DNA from: Andalucia godoyi
Lineage: Eukaryota > Discoba > Jakobea > Jakobida > Andaluciidae
DNA: 64,000 nucleotides
Reading direction: 5' to 3'
NCBI GenBank assembly: GCA_009859145.1
Contig: VRVR01000007.1
Location: 310,001 to 374,000, forward strand
Part shown: in pieces, positions 47,046 to 57,268 of the stretch
Numbering within the stretch: the stretch's first letter is position 1
Layout of the letters: every line of letters begins with the position of its first letter
The notes under the pieces: model-generated
The model's database searches: none
Seen by the model: the letters and a program-made list of their open reading frames with translations, nothing else
What the model was told of the DNA's origin: nothing
Position numbers and translations under genes: made by a program

Positions 47046-48368
47046 TTAGACGCTGATGGAGCGTTCGCGAATCCAGATGTTCACTGCAAACTTCTGCCAA
47101 TCGGTATGCAGAATGGGACGGCCTGAGTGCCATGTCCTCCAGTCTTCCTGCAGCGCTGTGAGCGATCTTCCCTTTTCGACATCTGACACGGAGACATAAT
47201 GATTGGAATACGCGGTCTGCTGCAACTCTCGAGACAACAAGCGCAAAGGCTGGTCTCCACTGACATCACACAGCACACAGTTGGGCCAACATGCAACGCG
47301 GCCTTGGCGCGGAACAACCTGCACGCCGAGTGAATCAAACCTCGTTGCGCCTCCGTACTGGTCGTCTTGGAGATTGGGGGGTGAATTCAGGTACAACAGC
47401 ATCGTCATGCGCCGTTGTCCACCACGCTCCAGAAACGTATTGTCTACTTTCCGACCAGGAACCATAAAGTCAACGTGCGACACATACTGCTGTCCGCACC
47501 GGTAGCGCACTATCTGGAGATCCTCCATCCACGACTCCGTACACCCAGTGTACGCTTCAATTCGATGCACCAAATGCCGTACAGCTTCGACGAACGCCGA
47601 AGAATCCGTGTCCTGAATCTCGCCGGGAACGCCAGATGCACTGCTTGCGTACCAGCCTCTTGGGATCGTCCATGATGAAGAGGTTCGTTCTACCTCCACA
47701 GCTTTTGACCCGGATGAGCCCGAGAGTGAGATCGACGAGGAAAACAGTCGGTCTTGGTGCTTCACAACAAACCTCAACATTGATTCGCATGCCCCAGAGT
47801 CTAGAAAGGAGTCTGCCACACACAACGGAAAAGCCGCGGTTACGCGAGACACGTTCTTCAGCATGTCTAATCCGGAAGCACGCTTCCTTTCGTCAACATA
47901 GCGTTCCATGCAGTGCGCCAGGTCGGTGCTGCACAAGGCAACAGAGATTTGAAGCGAAGGATACCGAGATGCAACACGATCACAATATGCAGAAAGGACA
48001 CAGCTTTTCTTGTTCCACTCCACAGCCGACACTCCGAGTCCGATGAGATGATACACAACATGCAACCTTGTCTTGGATGCATCGAGAACAACGATACCAA
48101 ACGGTAACAACAGCACGCAGGAATCGGCGATCCCAGACACGAGACGCTTGACAGCATGCAATGTGTTTTCCCGCTGACCGACTTGCAGTTTTGGATGGTG
48201 GAACGGCGAGTAGACCGAGTAGGTGTTCCCTGATTGAATTTCATTCACCACCGTCTTTTCAGCGGATCCGGGAAAAAAACGACCAGTGGTTCCCACGCTG
48301 TCCACATCAAACTGCACTTGGCAGTTTGGAACCACGAGTGCAGCTCGCAGCCATGATTCCACGCTCAT
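47046..48368 (-). CDS. Prolyl-4-hydroxylase-like 2OG-Fe(II) oxygenase
   Basis: The C-terminal part of this 440-residue protein (about 285-435) is a P4H-type double-stranded beta helix: VRYRCGQQYVSHVDF with iron ligands His298 and Asp300, RRMTMLLYLNSP, GGATRF, VVPRQGRVACWPN, then distal His414 in WHSGRP and a 2-oxoglutarate-binding Lys (likely 426). About 50 residues sit between the RVACWPN strand and His414, longer than in most P4Hs. The N-terminal 1-270 is unrecognised and has no signal peptide, so collagen-type ER work is unlikely; cytosolic or nuclear prolyl hydroxylation is more plausible. Its flank 46821-47045 holds only the repeat. Confidence 0.82.
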   Translation of the reverse strand: MSVESWLRAALVVPNCQVQFDVDSVGTTGRFFPGSAEKTVVNEIQSGNTYSVYSPFHHPKLQVGQRENTLHAVKRLVSGIADSCVLLLPFGIVVLDASKTRLHVVYHLIGLGVSAVEWNKKSCVLSAYCDRVASRYPSLQISVALCSTDLAHCMERYVDERKRASGLDMLKNVSRVTAAFPLCVADSFLDSGACESMLRFVVKHQDRLFSSSISLSGSSGSKAVEVERTSSSWTIPRGWYASSASGVPGEIQDTDSSAFVEAVRHLVHRIEAYTGCTESWMEDLQIVRYRCGQQYVSHVDFMVPGRKVDNTFLERGGQRRMTMLLYLNSPPNLQDDQYGGATRFDSLGVQVVPRQGRVACWPNCVLCDVSGDQPLRLLSRELQQTAYSNHYVSVSDVEKGRSLTALQEDWRTWHSGRPILHTDWQKFAVNIWIRERSISV

Positions 48369-48767
48369 TCTTGGGCTATCCCAAACAAACGAAGGTGGCG
48401 GAGAAGAAATCTGCAGAAATCCCGCAGCAGCTTACTTTGCAAGCATGAAAGAAAAGAAAGAAAAACACTAGAAAGGAAGGCGTAAACTTCAAACTCTGAA
48501 ACACTCGAACGCTGGAACGCGCCGAAAAGGATTTTGAACTGAACTGCAATGAAAATGGACGAGTGGAATATGGACTTGTCGAGATCCAGAGGAAGAAGAA
48601 GAAGAAGAAAACTTGGTTTAAAGAAAATAAATAAATAAATAACAATTTAAAAAGGCAAAGCAACGGGGCAATGTACTCTTGCAAGGAGCACAAAGGACTT
48701 CCCAGAAAAAGAAGGAAAGAAGAAAGGAGGGAAAGAAGAAAGGAGGGAAAGAGCCAATTTGTATTTC
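48369..48767. other. Intergenic, A/G-rich on the plus strand
   Basis: It contains GAA-rich tracts near 48440-48470 and 48588-48615 and an AAGAAAGGAGGG repeat at about 48709-48750. No gene was seen. Confidence 0.65.
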
Positions 48768-49505
48768 CTACATGTACGAGTCGATGAGGGAGGCCTTCAT
48801 TTCCCCGGTGATTTGCTGTGGCTGTGCATTTCTGAGTTTAAAGATTGATTCGATGACCGAGATTTCCGTACTTGTGGTATCGAGTCCGCAGAAGGCAGCC
48901 CAGTCGTTCACAACAAGCCCGGCACCGATGACGTCCGAACCTCGATTGACGGTTCCGGCAACCAACGGAACCTGCAACAAACTGGAGAGTTCGTCTTGTT
49001 GTTCGATTGGTGTTCTTGGATGGACAAGACCGCCCTGGTTTGTGAACGTGCAGTACGATCCAACGAGCACATTTCCCGCAATTGTCGTTCGGAACACCTC
49101 TACTCCAAGCGTATCAGCCAAGATCTCCTCGGTCTCACGGTCGATTTCCGGATGGCAAATCGCCACATGGTCGTTCGTCGCAATGCAGTTTCCCAGTGCT
49201 GAAAGTCGTTCCTCCACTCTTTGGACTTTCACGGAGTCCGGAAGCGAGTTTCGGATGTGCATAAGCTCCTGATCAGTCGTCCCAGAAGGCAGCAGCAGCC
49301 CTTTTCGGTTCCCAACCGTCAGCCGACCCACAATCCGGCATCCTGCTACCGTGCAGTACACCACAGGAATATGGTCCGCAAGTTCCGACTCGAACACAGA
49401 GTAGAAATTCTGAGATCCACCAATCGCCACAAGACTGTATGCATTCGTAAGACGAGAAAACACGCCAATCTCGGACGAATTCTCAAAAACCGCGCGGACT
49501 GCCAT
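48768..49505 (-). CDS. EIF6: Eukaryotic translation initiation factor 6
   Basis: eIF6 binds the 60S ribosomal subunit, prevents premature joining with 40S, and takes part in nucleolar 60S maturation. The 245-residue length is exactly that of animal and yeast eIF6. The pentameric-propeller repeats are visible: [68 protein letters not shown] and [20 protein letters not shown]. No truncation or unusual insertion is present. It is a single exon. The C-terminal tail is short. Confidence 0.98.
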   Translation of the reverse strand: MAVRAVFENSSEIGVFSRLTNAYSLVAIGGSQNFYSVFESELADHIPVVYCTVAGCRIVGRLTVGNRKGLLLPSGTTDQELMHIRNSLPDSVKVQRVEERLSALGNCIATNDHVAICHPEIDRETEEILADTLGVEVFRTTIAGNVLVGSYCTFTNQGGLVHPRTPIEQQDELSSLLQVPLVAGTVNRGSDVIGAGLVVNDWAAFCGLDTTSTEISVIESIFKLRNAQPQQITGEMKASLIDSYM

Positions 49506-50238
49506 TGATTGAGCTTAGGATTTCACAGTTGGAAGAAGAACGCCAAATAAAATGAACAACGTGTCGTGTAGTACAGAGAAGTCAACCAACCAATCAAATA
49601 ACACAATTAATATTTTAAATGTAAAATTTAAAATTTAGAAGGGAAAAAAAAAAGCAAATGACAAAGGAAAGATAATACAAAAACATTATATAAGAAAAGA
49701 AGGCGAAAGACAAAAACGCACCCCAATTGGACGATGCTTTGTGGGGTTTCCTCCCATTGAGAGAGGCAAAGCAAAGGAAAATGAAACAGCGAAAAAATCG
49801 CTTTCATGAATTAGGTGCGGAGACTTGAATCAACACGAGTCTTACAGCCGCTGCCTCGGAAGATGTCGGGAATTTTCGGAGCGTTCTCGGCCCGCGAGGA
49901 GTCACTTCGCGCCAAAACAGAATGACAAAAATCTCTTTCATGGTTTGGTCACCAAGCGTTCCCCCCCCTCGATCCCCAACCTTTGTGTCTCCGAGACCCG
50001 AGATCCCGACGCTGTTTCCTCCCCCAAATCCTCTTTGCGCCTTTCATGTTTCTTCTATCCTCTTTCTTCTTTTCTTCTTTTCTTCTTTTTCTTTTTCTTC
50101 TTCCTCTTCTTTTCATTTCATTGTTTTATTCGTTTTCTTAAAAAGTCGTAATAGTTATAGTAATAATAATAATCCTTGTTCAAGAATTAAAAGTCTCGTG
50201 CAGCTAAAGAAGGACAAGAAGGAAGGGAGAGCGAAAAA
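49506..50238. other. Divergent promoter region, nothing coding recognised
   Basis: An A/T-rich block (49595-49695) is followed by mixed sequence, then a strongly T/C-rich tract (50045-50145) and a purine-rich leader (50205-50238) before the methionine synthase ATG. Confidence 0.65.
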
Positions 50239-53200
50239 ATGGTGTCGCGAGAATCGATTATTCGAAAGTTGTTCCAGGAGCGCATTTTGCTTATTGATGG
50301 AGCAATGGGAACCATGGTTCAGCGTCACAAGTTGCAGGAAAAGGATTTCCGAGGCAAGCGGTTTGTGGACCATTGTCATGACTTGAAAGGAAACAACGAC
50401 ATTCTTGTGCTTGTTCGCCCTGATGTGATTTCGGGGATCCACGAAGCATATTTGGAAGCGGGAGCTGATATTGTCGAGACAAACACATTCAACGGGACGA
50501 GCATTTCGCAGTCTGATTACAAGATGGAGCACATTGTGTATGAAATCAACTTTACTGCGGCGAAACTGGCAAAAGCCGCCTGCGAAAAGTACTCTGCCAT
50601 CACTCCGAACAAGCCCAGATTTGCGGCGGGTGCTATTGGACCAACGAACCGGACGGCATCGATCTCGCCCTCCGTGGAGAATCCAGCATTCCGAAACGTA
50701 ACGTTTATGGAACTGGTCACTGCATACAAGGAGCAGATTTCTGGACTGGTGGATGGTGGGGCGGACATCTTGCTGGTCGAAACGATCTTTGATACGCTGA
50801 ACGCAAAGGCTGCCTTGTTTGCGATTGATGAGTACTGGGAGGAGCACCCAGCCTCCGAGAGATTGCCGACAATGATTTCAGGAACCATTGTAGATTTGTC
50901 CGGGCGGACGCTGTCGGGACAGACCACAGAGGCATTCTACACGTCCGTGGCTCATGCGAAGCCTGTGTGCATTGGCCTGAACTGTGCTTTGGGTGCGGAT
51001 CAGATGCGACCCTTCATGCAGCGACTCAGCAATATTGCAGAGTGCTTCACACTCGCATATCCAAATGCCGGATTGCCCAATGCAATGGGTGGATACGATG
51101 AGACGCCGCAGCAATTTGCAGAAGCCGTCAAACAGTTCGCACTTGGCGGCCTGTTGAACATGGCTGGTGGCTGCTGTGGAACCACGCCAGACCATATCCG
51201 TGCTCTTGCGAAGGCCGTGGAGGGAGTCCGGCCTCGTATCACCAGTGATCCGTGCCCGTATTTACGGTTGTCTGGTTTGGAATGCTTCACTCTCACGCCC
51301 GATATCCGGTTCGTGAACGTTGGCGAACGGTGCAATGTTGCTGGATCTAAAGTTTTCAAAAAACACATCGTCGCAGGAGAGTACGACCAGGCGATGGAAA
51401 TTGCTCGCAAGCAAGTGGAGAATGGTGCGCAGGTGATTGACATCAATTTTGACGACGGGCTGTTGGACGCCCATACGTGCATGCGCCGGTTTCTGAATCT
51501 GGCAATGACGGAGCCCGAGATTGCAAAGGTCCCGGTGATGGTGGATTCTTCCAAGTTTTCGGCGGTTGAGGCCGGTCTGCAGTGCATCCAGGGCAAGTCT
51601 ATTGTGAATTCGATTTCGCTGAAGGAGGGTGAGGAGGCGTTCATGCGCACTGCCAGGATTGTCAAGCGATATGGAGCCGCCGTGATCGTGATGGCTTTTG
51701 ACGAAAACGGCCAGGCTGTGGATGCGGACCGCAAGTTTGCAATTTGTGAGCGCGCATATCGGTTGTTGGTCGACAAGATTGGCTTTCCTCCACAGGACGT
51801 CATTTTTGACCCGAATATTTTGACGATTGCCACCGGCATTGATGAGCATAACAACTATGGCGTCGAGTTCATCGAGGCTACTCGTCGCATCCGACAGAAT
51901 CTGCCTGGAGCACACGTCTCAGGTGGTGTCTCCAATTTGTCCTTCTCTTTCCGAGGCCTGCAGGATTTGCGGGAAGCGATGCATTCTGTCTTCTTGTACC
52001 ACGCAATTACTGCGGGCATGGATATGGGTATCATTAATGCTGGAGCTCTCCCAATCTACGAAGACATTGACAAGAGTCTTCTTACTCTTCTTGAGGACGC
52101 AGTGCTGAACAAGAATCAGGAAGCCACAGAGAAGCTGCTGGAGGAAGCGCAACGACAGCGCGAGGCAGGCTCGCAGACGTCAGGGAAGACTGGAGTTTCC
52201 GCTGTTCAGGATGCTTGGCGCCTTTTGCCGGTGAACGACCGCCTCAAGCATGCCCTTGTGAAGGGTGTGGTGGAGTTCATCGACGAAGATGTTGAGCTTG
52301 CCCGCCAGGCTGCTACTCGTCCTCTGGATGTGATCGAAGGGCCCTTGATGGCTGGCATGAACTATGTCGGCGATCTGTTCGGTGCTGGAAAGATGTTTCT
52401 CCCCCAGGTTATCAAATCCGCTCGTGTCATGAAGAGGGCAGTGGCGCATCTCATTCCGTTCATGGAAGCCGAGAAGTTGAAGCAACAACAAGCGGCTGGT
52501 GAAGCCGAAACAGGAAACAGGCAGAAGACTGTCGTGCTTGCGACGGTGAAAGGTGATGTTCACGATATTGGAAAGAACATCGTCGGAGTCGTTCTGGGGT
52601 GCAACAACTATCGCGTTGTTGATCTGGGTGTCATGTGCCCCTGCGAGACAATTCTGGATGCCGTCCTACGGGAGAAGGCCGATATCCTCGGCCTTTCCGG
52701 GCTTATCACTCCATCTCTTGACGAAATGGTTCATGTTTCCAGAGAGATGCAGCGCCGAGGAATGGCTCCCCTGCCGATGCTCATCGGTGGAGCAACTACA
52801 TCTCGCATGCACACTGCAGTGAAGATTGCCCCACAGTACAGCGGACCCGCAATTCATGTTCTGGATGCTTCGCGAGCTGTTGCCGTTTGTTCGGCCTTGC
52901 TGGATGATTCTCAACGTTCTACGTACATGGACGATATCCGCGAGACGTACCAGGAAATGCGCGAAGAACACGAAGCGTCCCTTTCCGACCGACGGTTCCT
53001 TTCGCTTGAGCAAGCTCGTGCACGCCGATTTAATATTGATGCCGAGCCCGTCAAGAAAGGATCTCTGAAACCCCGTGTAGTTGGTGTTCAGGTGCTGGAT
53101 AACTTTCCCCTTGAGGACTTGATTCCGTTCATTGACTGGAATCCGTTCTTCCAGATTTGGCAAATCCGTGGCAAGTATCCCAATCGCAACTATCCCAAGG

Positions 53201-54012
53201 TCTTCGATGATGAGACTGTTGGAGAAGAGGCAAAGAAGTTGTTCAATGATGCCCAGGCAATGCTCAAAGTTATCACGGACAAGAAGCTCTTGACTGCACG
53301 TGGTATTGTTGCCATCTATCCTGCACTGGCCCGCGGAGACGATGTTGTGTTGTTTGATCCGGAGAATGAGGCTGTGGAAATCGGTACTCTGCATGGGTTG
53401 CGTCAGCAAGCGGAGAAGGACAACGTAGGAGATGCGTATATGTGCATTTCCGATTTTGTCCTCTCCGAGAACGCTGCGACTGCTGGAGTGAAGGACCATG
53501 TTGGTTTGTTTGCAGTTTCAACCGGATTCGGTCTGGATGCCTTGGTGCATCAGTATGAAAAGGTTGAAATGGATGACTATCGAGCCATCATGGCCAAGGC
53601 CATTGCAGATCGGCTTGCAGAAGCATTTGCCGAGCACTTGCACAAGCTGGTTCGTGAACAGACCTGGGGATATGCGTCTGGCGAGCACTTGTCCACAGAC
53701 GACTTGCTACGAGTGAAGTACCAGGGCATCCGCCCAGCACCCGGCTATCCGTCGCAGCCGGACCACACGGAAAAGCAAACCATGTGGGACATTGCGCGCA
53801 TTTTCCAGCGGACGGGTATTGCTTTGACGGACTCCTTTGCAATGGTTCCTGCTGCATCTGTATCTGGGCTGTACTTTGCCCACCCGGACTCCAAGTATTT
53901 TGCAGTTGGAAAAGTGCAAAAGGATCAAATCGTGGACTACGCGCGACGAAAGAACATGTCTCTGCAGGATGTCGAGCGCTGGCTGTCACCGATCCTCTCT
54001 TATGACCCATAA
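50239..54012 (+). CDS. MTR: Cobalamin-dependent methionine synthase
   Basis: The enzyme moves a methyl group from 5-methyltetrahydrofolate via cob(I)alamin to homocysteine, giving methionine. All four modules are in the 1257 residues. The homocysteine barrel has zinc ligands Cys249 and Cys312/313. The folate barrel holds [18 protein letters not shown]. The B12 cap and Rossmann module has [19 protein letters not shown] with His775 as the lower axial cobalt ligand, and the C-terminal AdoMet reactivation domain has [16 protein letters not shown]. Length and spacing match E. coli MetH almost residue for residue. The start follows a GA-rich leader. The cell must take up or acquire B12. Confidence 0.98.
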   Translation: MVSRESIIRKLFQERILLIDGAMGTMVQRHKLQEKDFRGKRFVDHCHDLKGNNDILVLVRPDVISGIHEAYLEAGADIVETNTFNGTSISQSDYKMEHIVYEINFTAAKLAKAACEKYSAITPNKPRFAAGAIGPTNRTASISPSVENPAFRNVTFMELVTAYKEQISGLVDGGADILLVETIFDTLNAKAALFAIDEYWEEHPASERLPTMISGTIVDLSGRTLSGQTTEAFYTSVAHAKPVCIGLNCALGADQMRPFMQRLSNIAECFTLAYPNAGLPNAMGGYDETPQQFAEAVKQFALGGLLNMAGGCCGTTPDHIRALAKAVEGVRPRITSDPCPYLRLSGLECFTLTPDIRFVNVGERCNVAGSKVFKKHIVAGEYDQAMEIARKQVENGAQVIDINFDDGLLDAHTCMRRFLNLAMTEPEIAKVPVMVDSSKFSAVEAGLQCIQGKSIVNSISLKEGEEAFMRTARIVKRYGAAVIVMAFDENGQAVDADRKFAICERAYRLLVDKIGFPPQDVIFDPNILTIATGIDEHNNYGVEFIEATRRIRQNLPGAHVSGGVSNLSFSFRGLQDLREAMHSVFLYHAITAGMDMGIINAGALPIYEDIDKSLLTLLEDAVLNKNQEATEKLLEEAQRQREAGSQTSGKTGVSAVQDAWRLLPVNDRLKHALVKGVVEFIDEDVELARQAATRPLDVIEGPLMAGMNYVGDLFGAGKMFLPQVIKSARVMKRAVAHLIPFMEAEKLKQQQAAGEAETGNRQKTVVLATVKGDVHDIGKNIVGVVLGCNNYRVVDLGVMCPCETILDAVLREKADILGLSGLITPSLDEMVHVSREMQRRGMAPLPMLIGGATTSRMHTAVKIAPQYSGPAIHVLDASRAVAVCSALLDDSQRSTYMDDIRETYQEMREEHEASLSDRRFLSLEQARARRFNIDAEPVKKGSLKPRVVGVQVLDNFPLEDLIPFIDWNPFFQIWQIRGKYPNRNYPKVFDDETVGEEAKKLFNDAQAMLKVITDKKLLTARGIVAIYPALARGDDVVLFDPENEAVEIGTLHGLRQQAEKDNVGDAYMCISDFVLSENAATAGVKDHVGLFAVSTGFGLDALVHQYEKVEMDDYRAIMAKAIADRLAEAFAEHLHKLVREQTWGYASGEHLSTDDLLRVKYQGIRPAPGYPSQPDHTEKQTMWDIARIFQRTGIALTDSFAMVPAASVSGLYFAHPDSKYFAVGKVQKDQIVDYARRKNMSLQDVERWLSPILSYDP

Positions 54013-54422
54013 TTCTTATCCCTTCTCCTTCCCAACGTGGCACCAACTTTGCACTGCACCTTTTGTCTGGGCGGTATTGATTATTTTCTTCATCTTCTGT
54101 TTCTGTAATTCTCCAAAATAAGAAAACAGATGTGCGTCCTTAAAATGAAAGATACAATGAGAAAGCTGAGAAGCGCAATCACATACGTGTGATTTTACAG
54201 TGTAATAAATGAAACAGAACGAAAAGCAGGGCGATGCGGATGATGCAACGATGCACCCATGGCATTGTCGGGAGCGAGAAGAAAAATTAAAAAACAAAAA
54301 TTATAATAATATAATGTAAAGAAAGAAAAGAAAAGAAAAGAGAAGAAAGGAGAAGAAAAGAGAAGAAAGGAGAAGAAAGGAGAAGAAAGGAGAAGAAAGG
54401 AGACAAACAAAGATACTGGCAA
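54013..54422. other. Convergent 3' region with 10-bp purine minisatellite
   Basis: After mixed sequence, a purine-only tract at about 54317-54403 is made of GAAAG units and then at least six AGAAGAAAGG/AGAAGAAAAG decamers. It ends about 20 bp from the stop of the next minus-strand gene. Confidence 0.85.
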
Positions 54423-55517
54423 TCACGAACGCGAGCCGCTTGTCAAGTGAAAAATACCCAAAATGTGCAAAAAGAACGGCTGGACTATTGACGGAAGGAC
54501 CGCCTTCACGAAATCTTCAAAGATGTACCACCGCGTCGACGGAGGTCCTTGTGCAACTTGCGCTTGGGAGCTGTCCTGCATGTCGACATCTTGCTGTTCC
54601 TCCTTCTCTAGGACGCCCTTTACGTGATCTGCAGTTTGTGCAGACTTTTTGGCGTCCATGTACCGCATTTCCGCGTCGCTTTCTTCCACGAGTCTCGATG
54701 CGTCCATGACAGCAGCTTCTTCGACCAGCTTTCCCGCATCAATCACCATCGGAGCCGACGCATCCTCTCCCGGTGTGCTGATCGCAGCCATCTGCACAAA
54801 CCTGTTCGATGGCAACCGTGGCGGTGGCGGAGACGACTGCGGCTGCGGCTGCGGCTGCGACTGCGTTGCAGAATTTGGCTCGGAAAACGTAACCCCCATT
54901 CGTAGGGATCCCCGGTGCGACTCCAGATTCGCAACCTGTGAGGAATCAACTGACATTGCCGCTCGGCGACCGGACACAGACGAAGCCTTGAGCACCGCTG
55001 TCTTTGACAAGAGAGGCGCCTTCCCCAAAGGATAATTCGCATCGTTTCGAGCCGAGTTCCTCAACGGCCTGTTCAATCGCAGGCCTGCATTTCGCATACT
55101 GGCGGACATCACTCGATTCGCAACAGCTTTCGCAGCCGAGTAGTCGAAGTTCCCAGTTCTGCGGACCTTGAACACCGGTTCTGCAGGCCGTTCTTTCGCA
55201 TACACGTCGTCAGCCTGCAAAAAAGCAGCCTTTCTCGACGCATTTCGACACATGATCTTTGCGACTGTTGCGAATTCCATTCGAGAAACTGCTTTTCGCA
55301 CACACTCATGCGAAACGGCGCGTGCCACGTGACGAACATCAACCATCTTCTTGTCCACGGTTGTTGCTGGACGAGACGAGCCTCTTGTCGTCGGCGCTCG
55401 CGAGCTTCTCGACACATCCAGTGCAGCAAGCAACGATGCCCGAGAGCACAGCGACGCCGCAAGGTTCTCGCAGTACCTGTGAAGCAATGGCCGTTCATAG
55501 TATGCATCAACTGACAT
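54423..55517 (-). CDS. Hypothetical basic protein with hydrophobic C-terminus
   Basis: I do not recognise this 364-residue protein. The N-terminal two thirds are basic (R/K/A-rich, e.g. RNASRKAAFLQADD and NRPLRNSARNDANY), a Q-P repeat (QPQPQPQ) with a PPPP stretch lies near 220, then an acidic segment (MDASRLVEESDAEM). The end (ALPSIVQPFFLHILGIF) is hydrophobic or amphipathic. It could be a nucleic-acid- or cytoskeleton-associated protein with a membrane-binding end, but nothing diagnostic is present. The ATG follows GGAGGGGGCTGGAAA. The reading frame is long and uninterrupted, which supports a real gene. Confidence 0.55.
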   Translation of the reverse strand: MSVDAYYERPLLHRYCENLAASLCSRASLLAALDVSRSSRAPTTRGSSRPATTVDKKMVDVRHVARAVSHECVRKAVSRMEFATVAKIMCRNASRKAAFLQADDVYAKERPAEPVFKVRRTGNFDYSAAKAVANRVMSASMRNAGLRLNRPLRNSARNDANYPLGKAPLLSKTAVLKASSVSGRRAAMSVDSSQVANLESHRGSLRMGVTFSEPNSATQSQPQPQPQSSPPPPRLPSNRFVQMAAISTPGEDASAPMVIDAGKLVEEAAVMDASRLVEESDAEMRYMDAKKSAQTADHVKGVLEKEEQQDVDMQDSSQAQVAQGPPSTRWYIFEDFVKAVLPSIVQPFFLHILGIFHLTSGSRS

Positions 55518-55807
55518 TTTCCAGCCCCCTCCAATATATAAATGAATAAAACAAACACAATATATACATACGTATATAAATATGTAGCTTTTAAAAAAGT
55601 AGTTGGATATCCAAGCAATGGCAAACTAGCCAGTGATGAAGCATTAGAGGAGACAGGCTTTCGGAAACGTGATCAAAAAGCCTTCTTTTGATCGTTCGAG
55701 TGCCGACATCCTTGATGCTAGGCTGCTAGAACCTGTTCGAATCCGAGGGATTATGCAATTAGGACAACACCTCCAAACCCAGATATTGCATTGATTGTTG
55801 ATTGACA

Positions 55808-55987
55808 ATGATGTGCGCTACATCTGCATTGGACCCGACACTTTGCACCTCCAGAGGAAACTACAATTACAAGTGCACCACGACAAAATCGGGATATGTC
55901 GCTCCGTCGTCCGCGGCTGCCTTCTCGTCCTCGGTATTCGTTGCGGCACTGCTCGTTGCCATCTTCGCAGCCATTTTTGCACAGTAA
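55808..55987 (+). CDS. Small ORF with GPI- or tail-anchor-like C-terminus, possible gene remnant
   Basis: The 59-residue frame reads as the end of a secreted protein: Cys-containing region (LCTSRGNYNYKC), a small-residue stretch (APSSAAAFSSS), then VFVAALLVAIFAAIFAQ and stop. This is the layout of a GPI-attachment signal, but no N-terminal signal peptide is present. An in-frame TGA lies just upstream. It may be the last exon or the surviving tail of a larger gene. The flank 55518-55807 shows no recognisable upstream part. Confidence 0.35.
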   Translation: MMCATSALDPTLCTSRGNYNYKCTTTKSGYVAPSSAAAFSSSVFVAALLVAIFAAIFAQ

Positions 55988-56071
55988 AAATTAAAAAAAC
56001 ATTTCACAGTACAGCATCTTCCGCGCAGTAACACACAAATCGAGTACGGTGATGCCGTCCAAGCAAGCAAA

Positions 56072-56189
56072 AAGTACAGCACTGGGAATTCCCGAGTGGT
56101 CACCCACCTCAGTACTACTCCAGCCTGAGAGCACTTGACTTCGCAAATCGGACGGGATGCGGTATTTTCACTCTAGTATGGCCGTACCT
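56072..56189 (-). rRNA. 5S ribosomal RNA
   Basis: The minus strand carries the full 5S consensus in order: ACGGCCATAC near the 5' end, CGCATCCCGTCCGAT, GCGAAGTCAAG (box A/loop region), TAGTACTGAGGTGGGTGACC and GGGAATTCCCAGTGCTGTAC at the 3' end. The ends AGGTAC and GTACTT pair as helix I, giving 118 nt. A TTTTT run follows (complement of 56069-56073), as expected for Pol III termination. It stands alone here; no second copy or other rRNA is in the window. Confidence 0.95.
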
Positions 56190-56423
56190 GAGATCTATCG
56201 TCTTTCGCACAGCCTTGGTGTTACCGGTTGATGTCGTTGTTGTTGTGGCGGCGGCGGCGTAGGTGTGCAGGTCGACGCCCAATGAGACGCTGTCGGATAT
56301 TGACAACCGATTCCTTATAATCGCTGATGGGTGATGAAGCTGACTGTAAAAGTCCCTTTTTACGCCAAATAATCTGTTTAAGGCGCAGCATGCAAGCCAA
56401 ATGTTTGGAGAGGCTTTGGGTTG

Positions 56424-56670
56424 GACGCCTACATTATACACTGAACANNNNNNNNNNNNNNNNNNNNNNNNNNNNNNNNNNNNNNNNNNNNNNNNNNNNN
56501 NNNNNNNNNNNNNNNNNNNNNNNNNNNNNNNNNNNNNNNNNNNNNNNNNNNNNNNNNNNNNNNNNNNNNNNNNNNNNNNNNNNNNNNNNNNNNNNNNNNN
56601 NNNNNNNNNNNNNNNNNNNNNNNNNNNGATAGGCCCCAACATGCCTCGCGGCGCTCTTCAGATAGATGTT
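56424..56670. repeat. Copy A of a dispersed repeat (flanks of the gap)
   Basis: Two short blocks either side of the gap, at 56424-56444 (GCCTACATTATACA) and 56630-56670 (AGGCCCCAACATGCC ... GATAGATG), recur in the same order and orientation at 59964-60111. The intervening part is lost in the gap. Confidence 0.45.
56448..56627. other. Assembly gap (180 N)
   Basis: These bases are unresolved. Frames drawn through it are meaningless, and its true length may differ from 180. Confidence 1.
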
Positions 56671-56925
56671 CCGCGCTCCGTTCCCAATCTCGATCAATCT
56701 GCGAGCCACTTTTCTCAGCGTGACACGTTGTTCCTGAGAAGGGTGCATTTTGATTCCGACGGCCCTAGCAGCAGGCGCTTTCGTGTCCTCAGTTGCAGCG
56801 CGATTGGTGCACCTGGAGATACGAGAGGGAGAGGCGGTAGGCGTTGTGACACGTGGTCTCTTAGTAGGTCTGCGGGACCTAGGAGGCCCTGCATCGGGCG
56901 GCGTCGGCGTAGGCGAATGCGTCAT
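56628..56925 (-). CDS. Hypothetical basic ORF running into the assembly gap
   Basis: From ATG 56925 the minus strand is open for 99 codons into the gap. The start is a Pro/Thr/Arg-rich tail (PTPTPPDAGPPRSRRPTKRP) followed by a helical basic part (TLRKVARRLIEIGNGARNIY). The layout is tail plus helix, as in chromatin proteins, but I recognise no histone. Its inner end overlaps the sequence shared with 60061-60111, so it may belong to a repeat. It may not be a gene. Confidence 0.28.
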
Positions 56926-57268
56926 CCCAGCGCACTCACGCCCATATTTGAATTAAAAAAGTGAAACCAAAAAAAGTGAAACCAACGAATGATAGAATAG
57001 ATGGCTACGGATGTTGCGTTAAAGAGTGTCGAAAAAACGGAGCCTGCGTCACCGGCTGAATTTTGGCCGAGCGTGCGTAAGCACGGATTCCTGTGAAGCA
57101 AACGTGCCAGTGTCGGCCAGTATTGACCGTGTCTGTTTATATGTACTTCCTTCCGTATGCATGACAACGACGTGTTATTAAAAAATAAATGAATGGTTGA
57201 TGCTGGTTATTAGTTGGTTTGTGTGTGCGTGAGGGGCTTCAGCAAATACGAATGAGGAATGTTTGGTA

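Noticed and set aside
55733-55750. GTTCGAATCC, a T-loop-like sequence suggesting a tRNA
   Set aside because: Flanking bases do not form a T-stem and no acceptor or anticodon stem can be drawn.
56628-56925. Histone-like identity for the basic frame next to the gap
   Set aside because: Tail-plus-helix layout is suggestive, but no histone-fold motif aligns; kept only as a weak hypothetical.
56115-56964. Frames drawn through the N gap on both strands
   Set aside because: The gap has no sequence and uncertain length; part of the left flank is the 5S rRNA gene.
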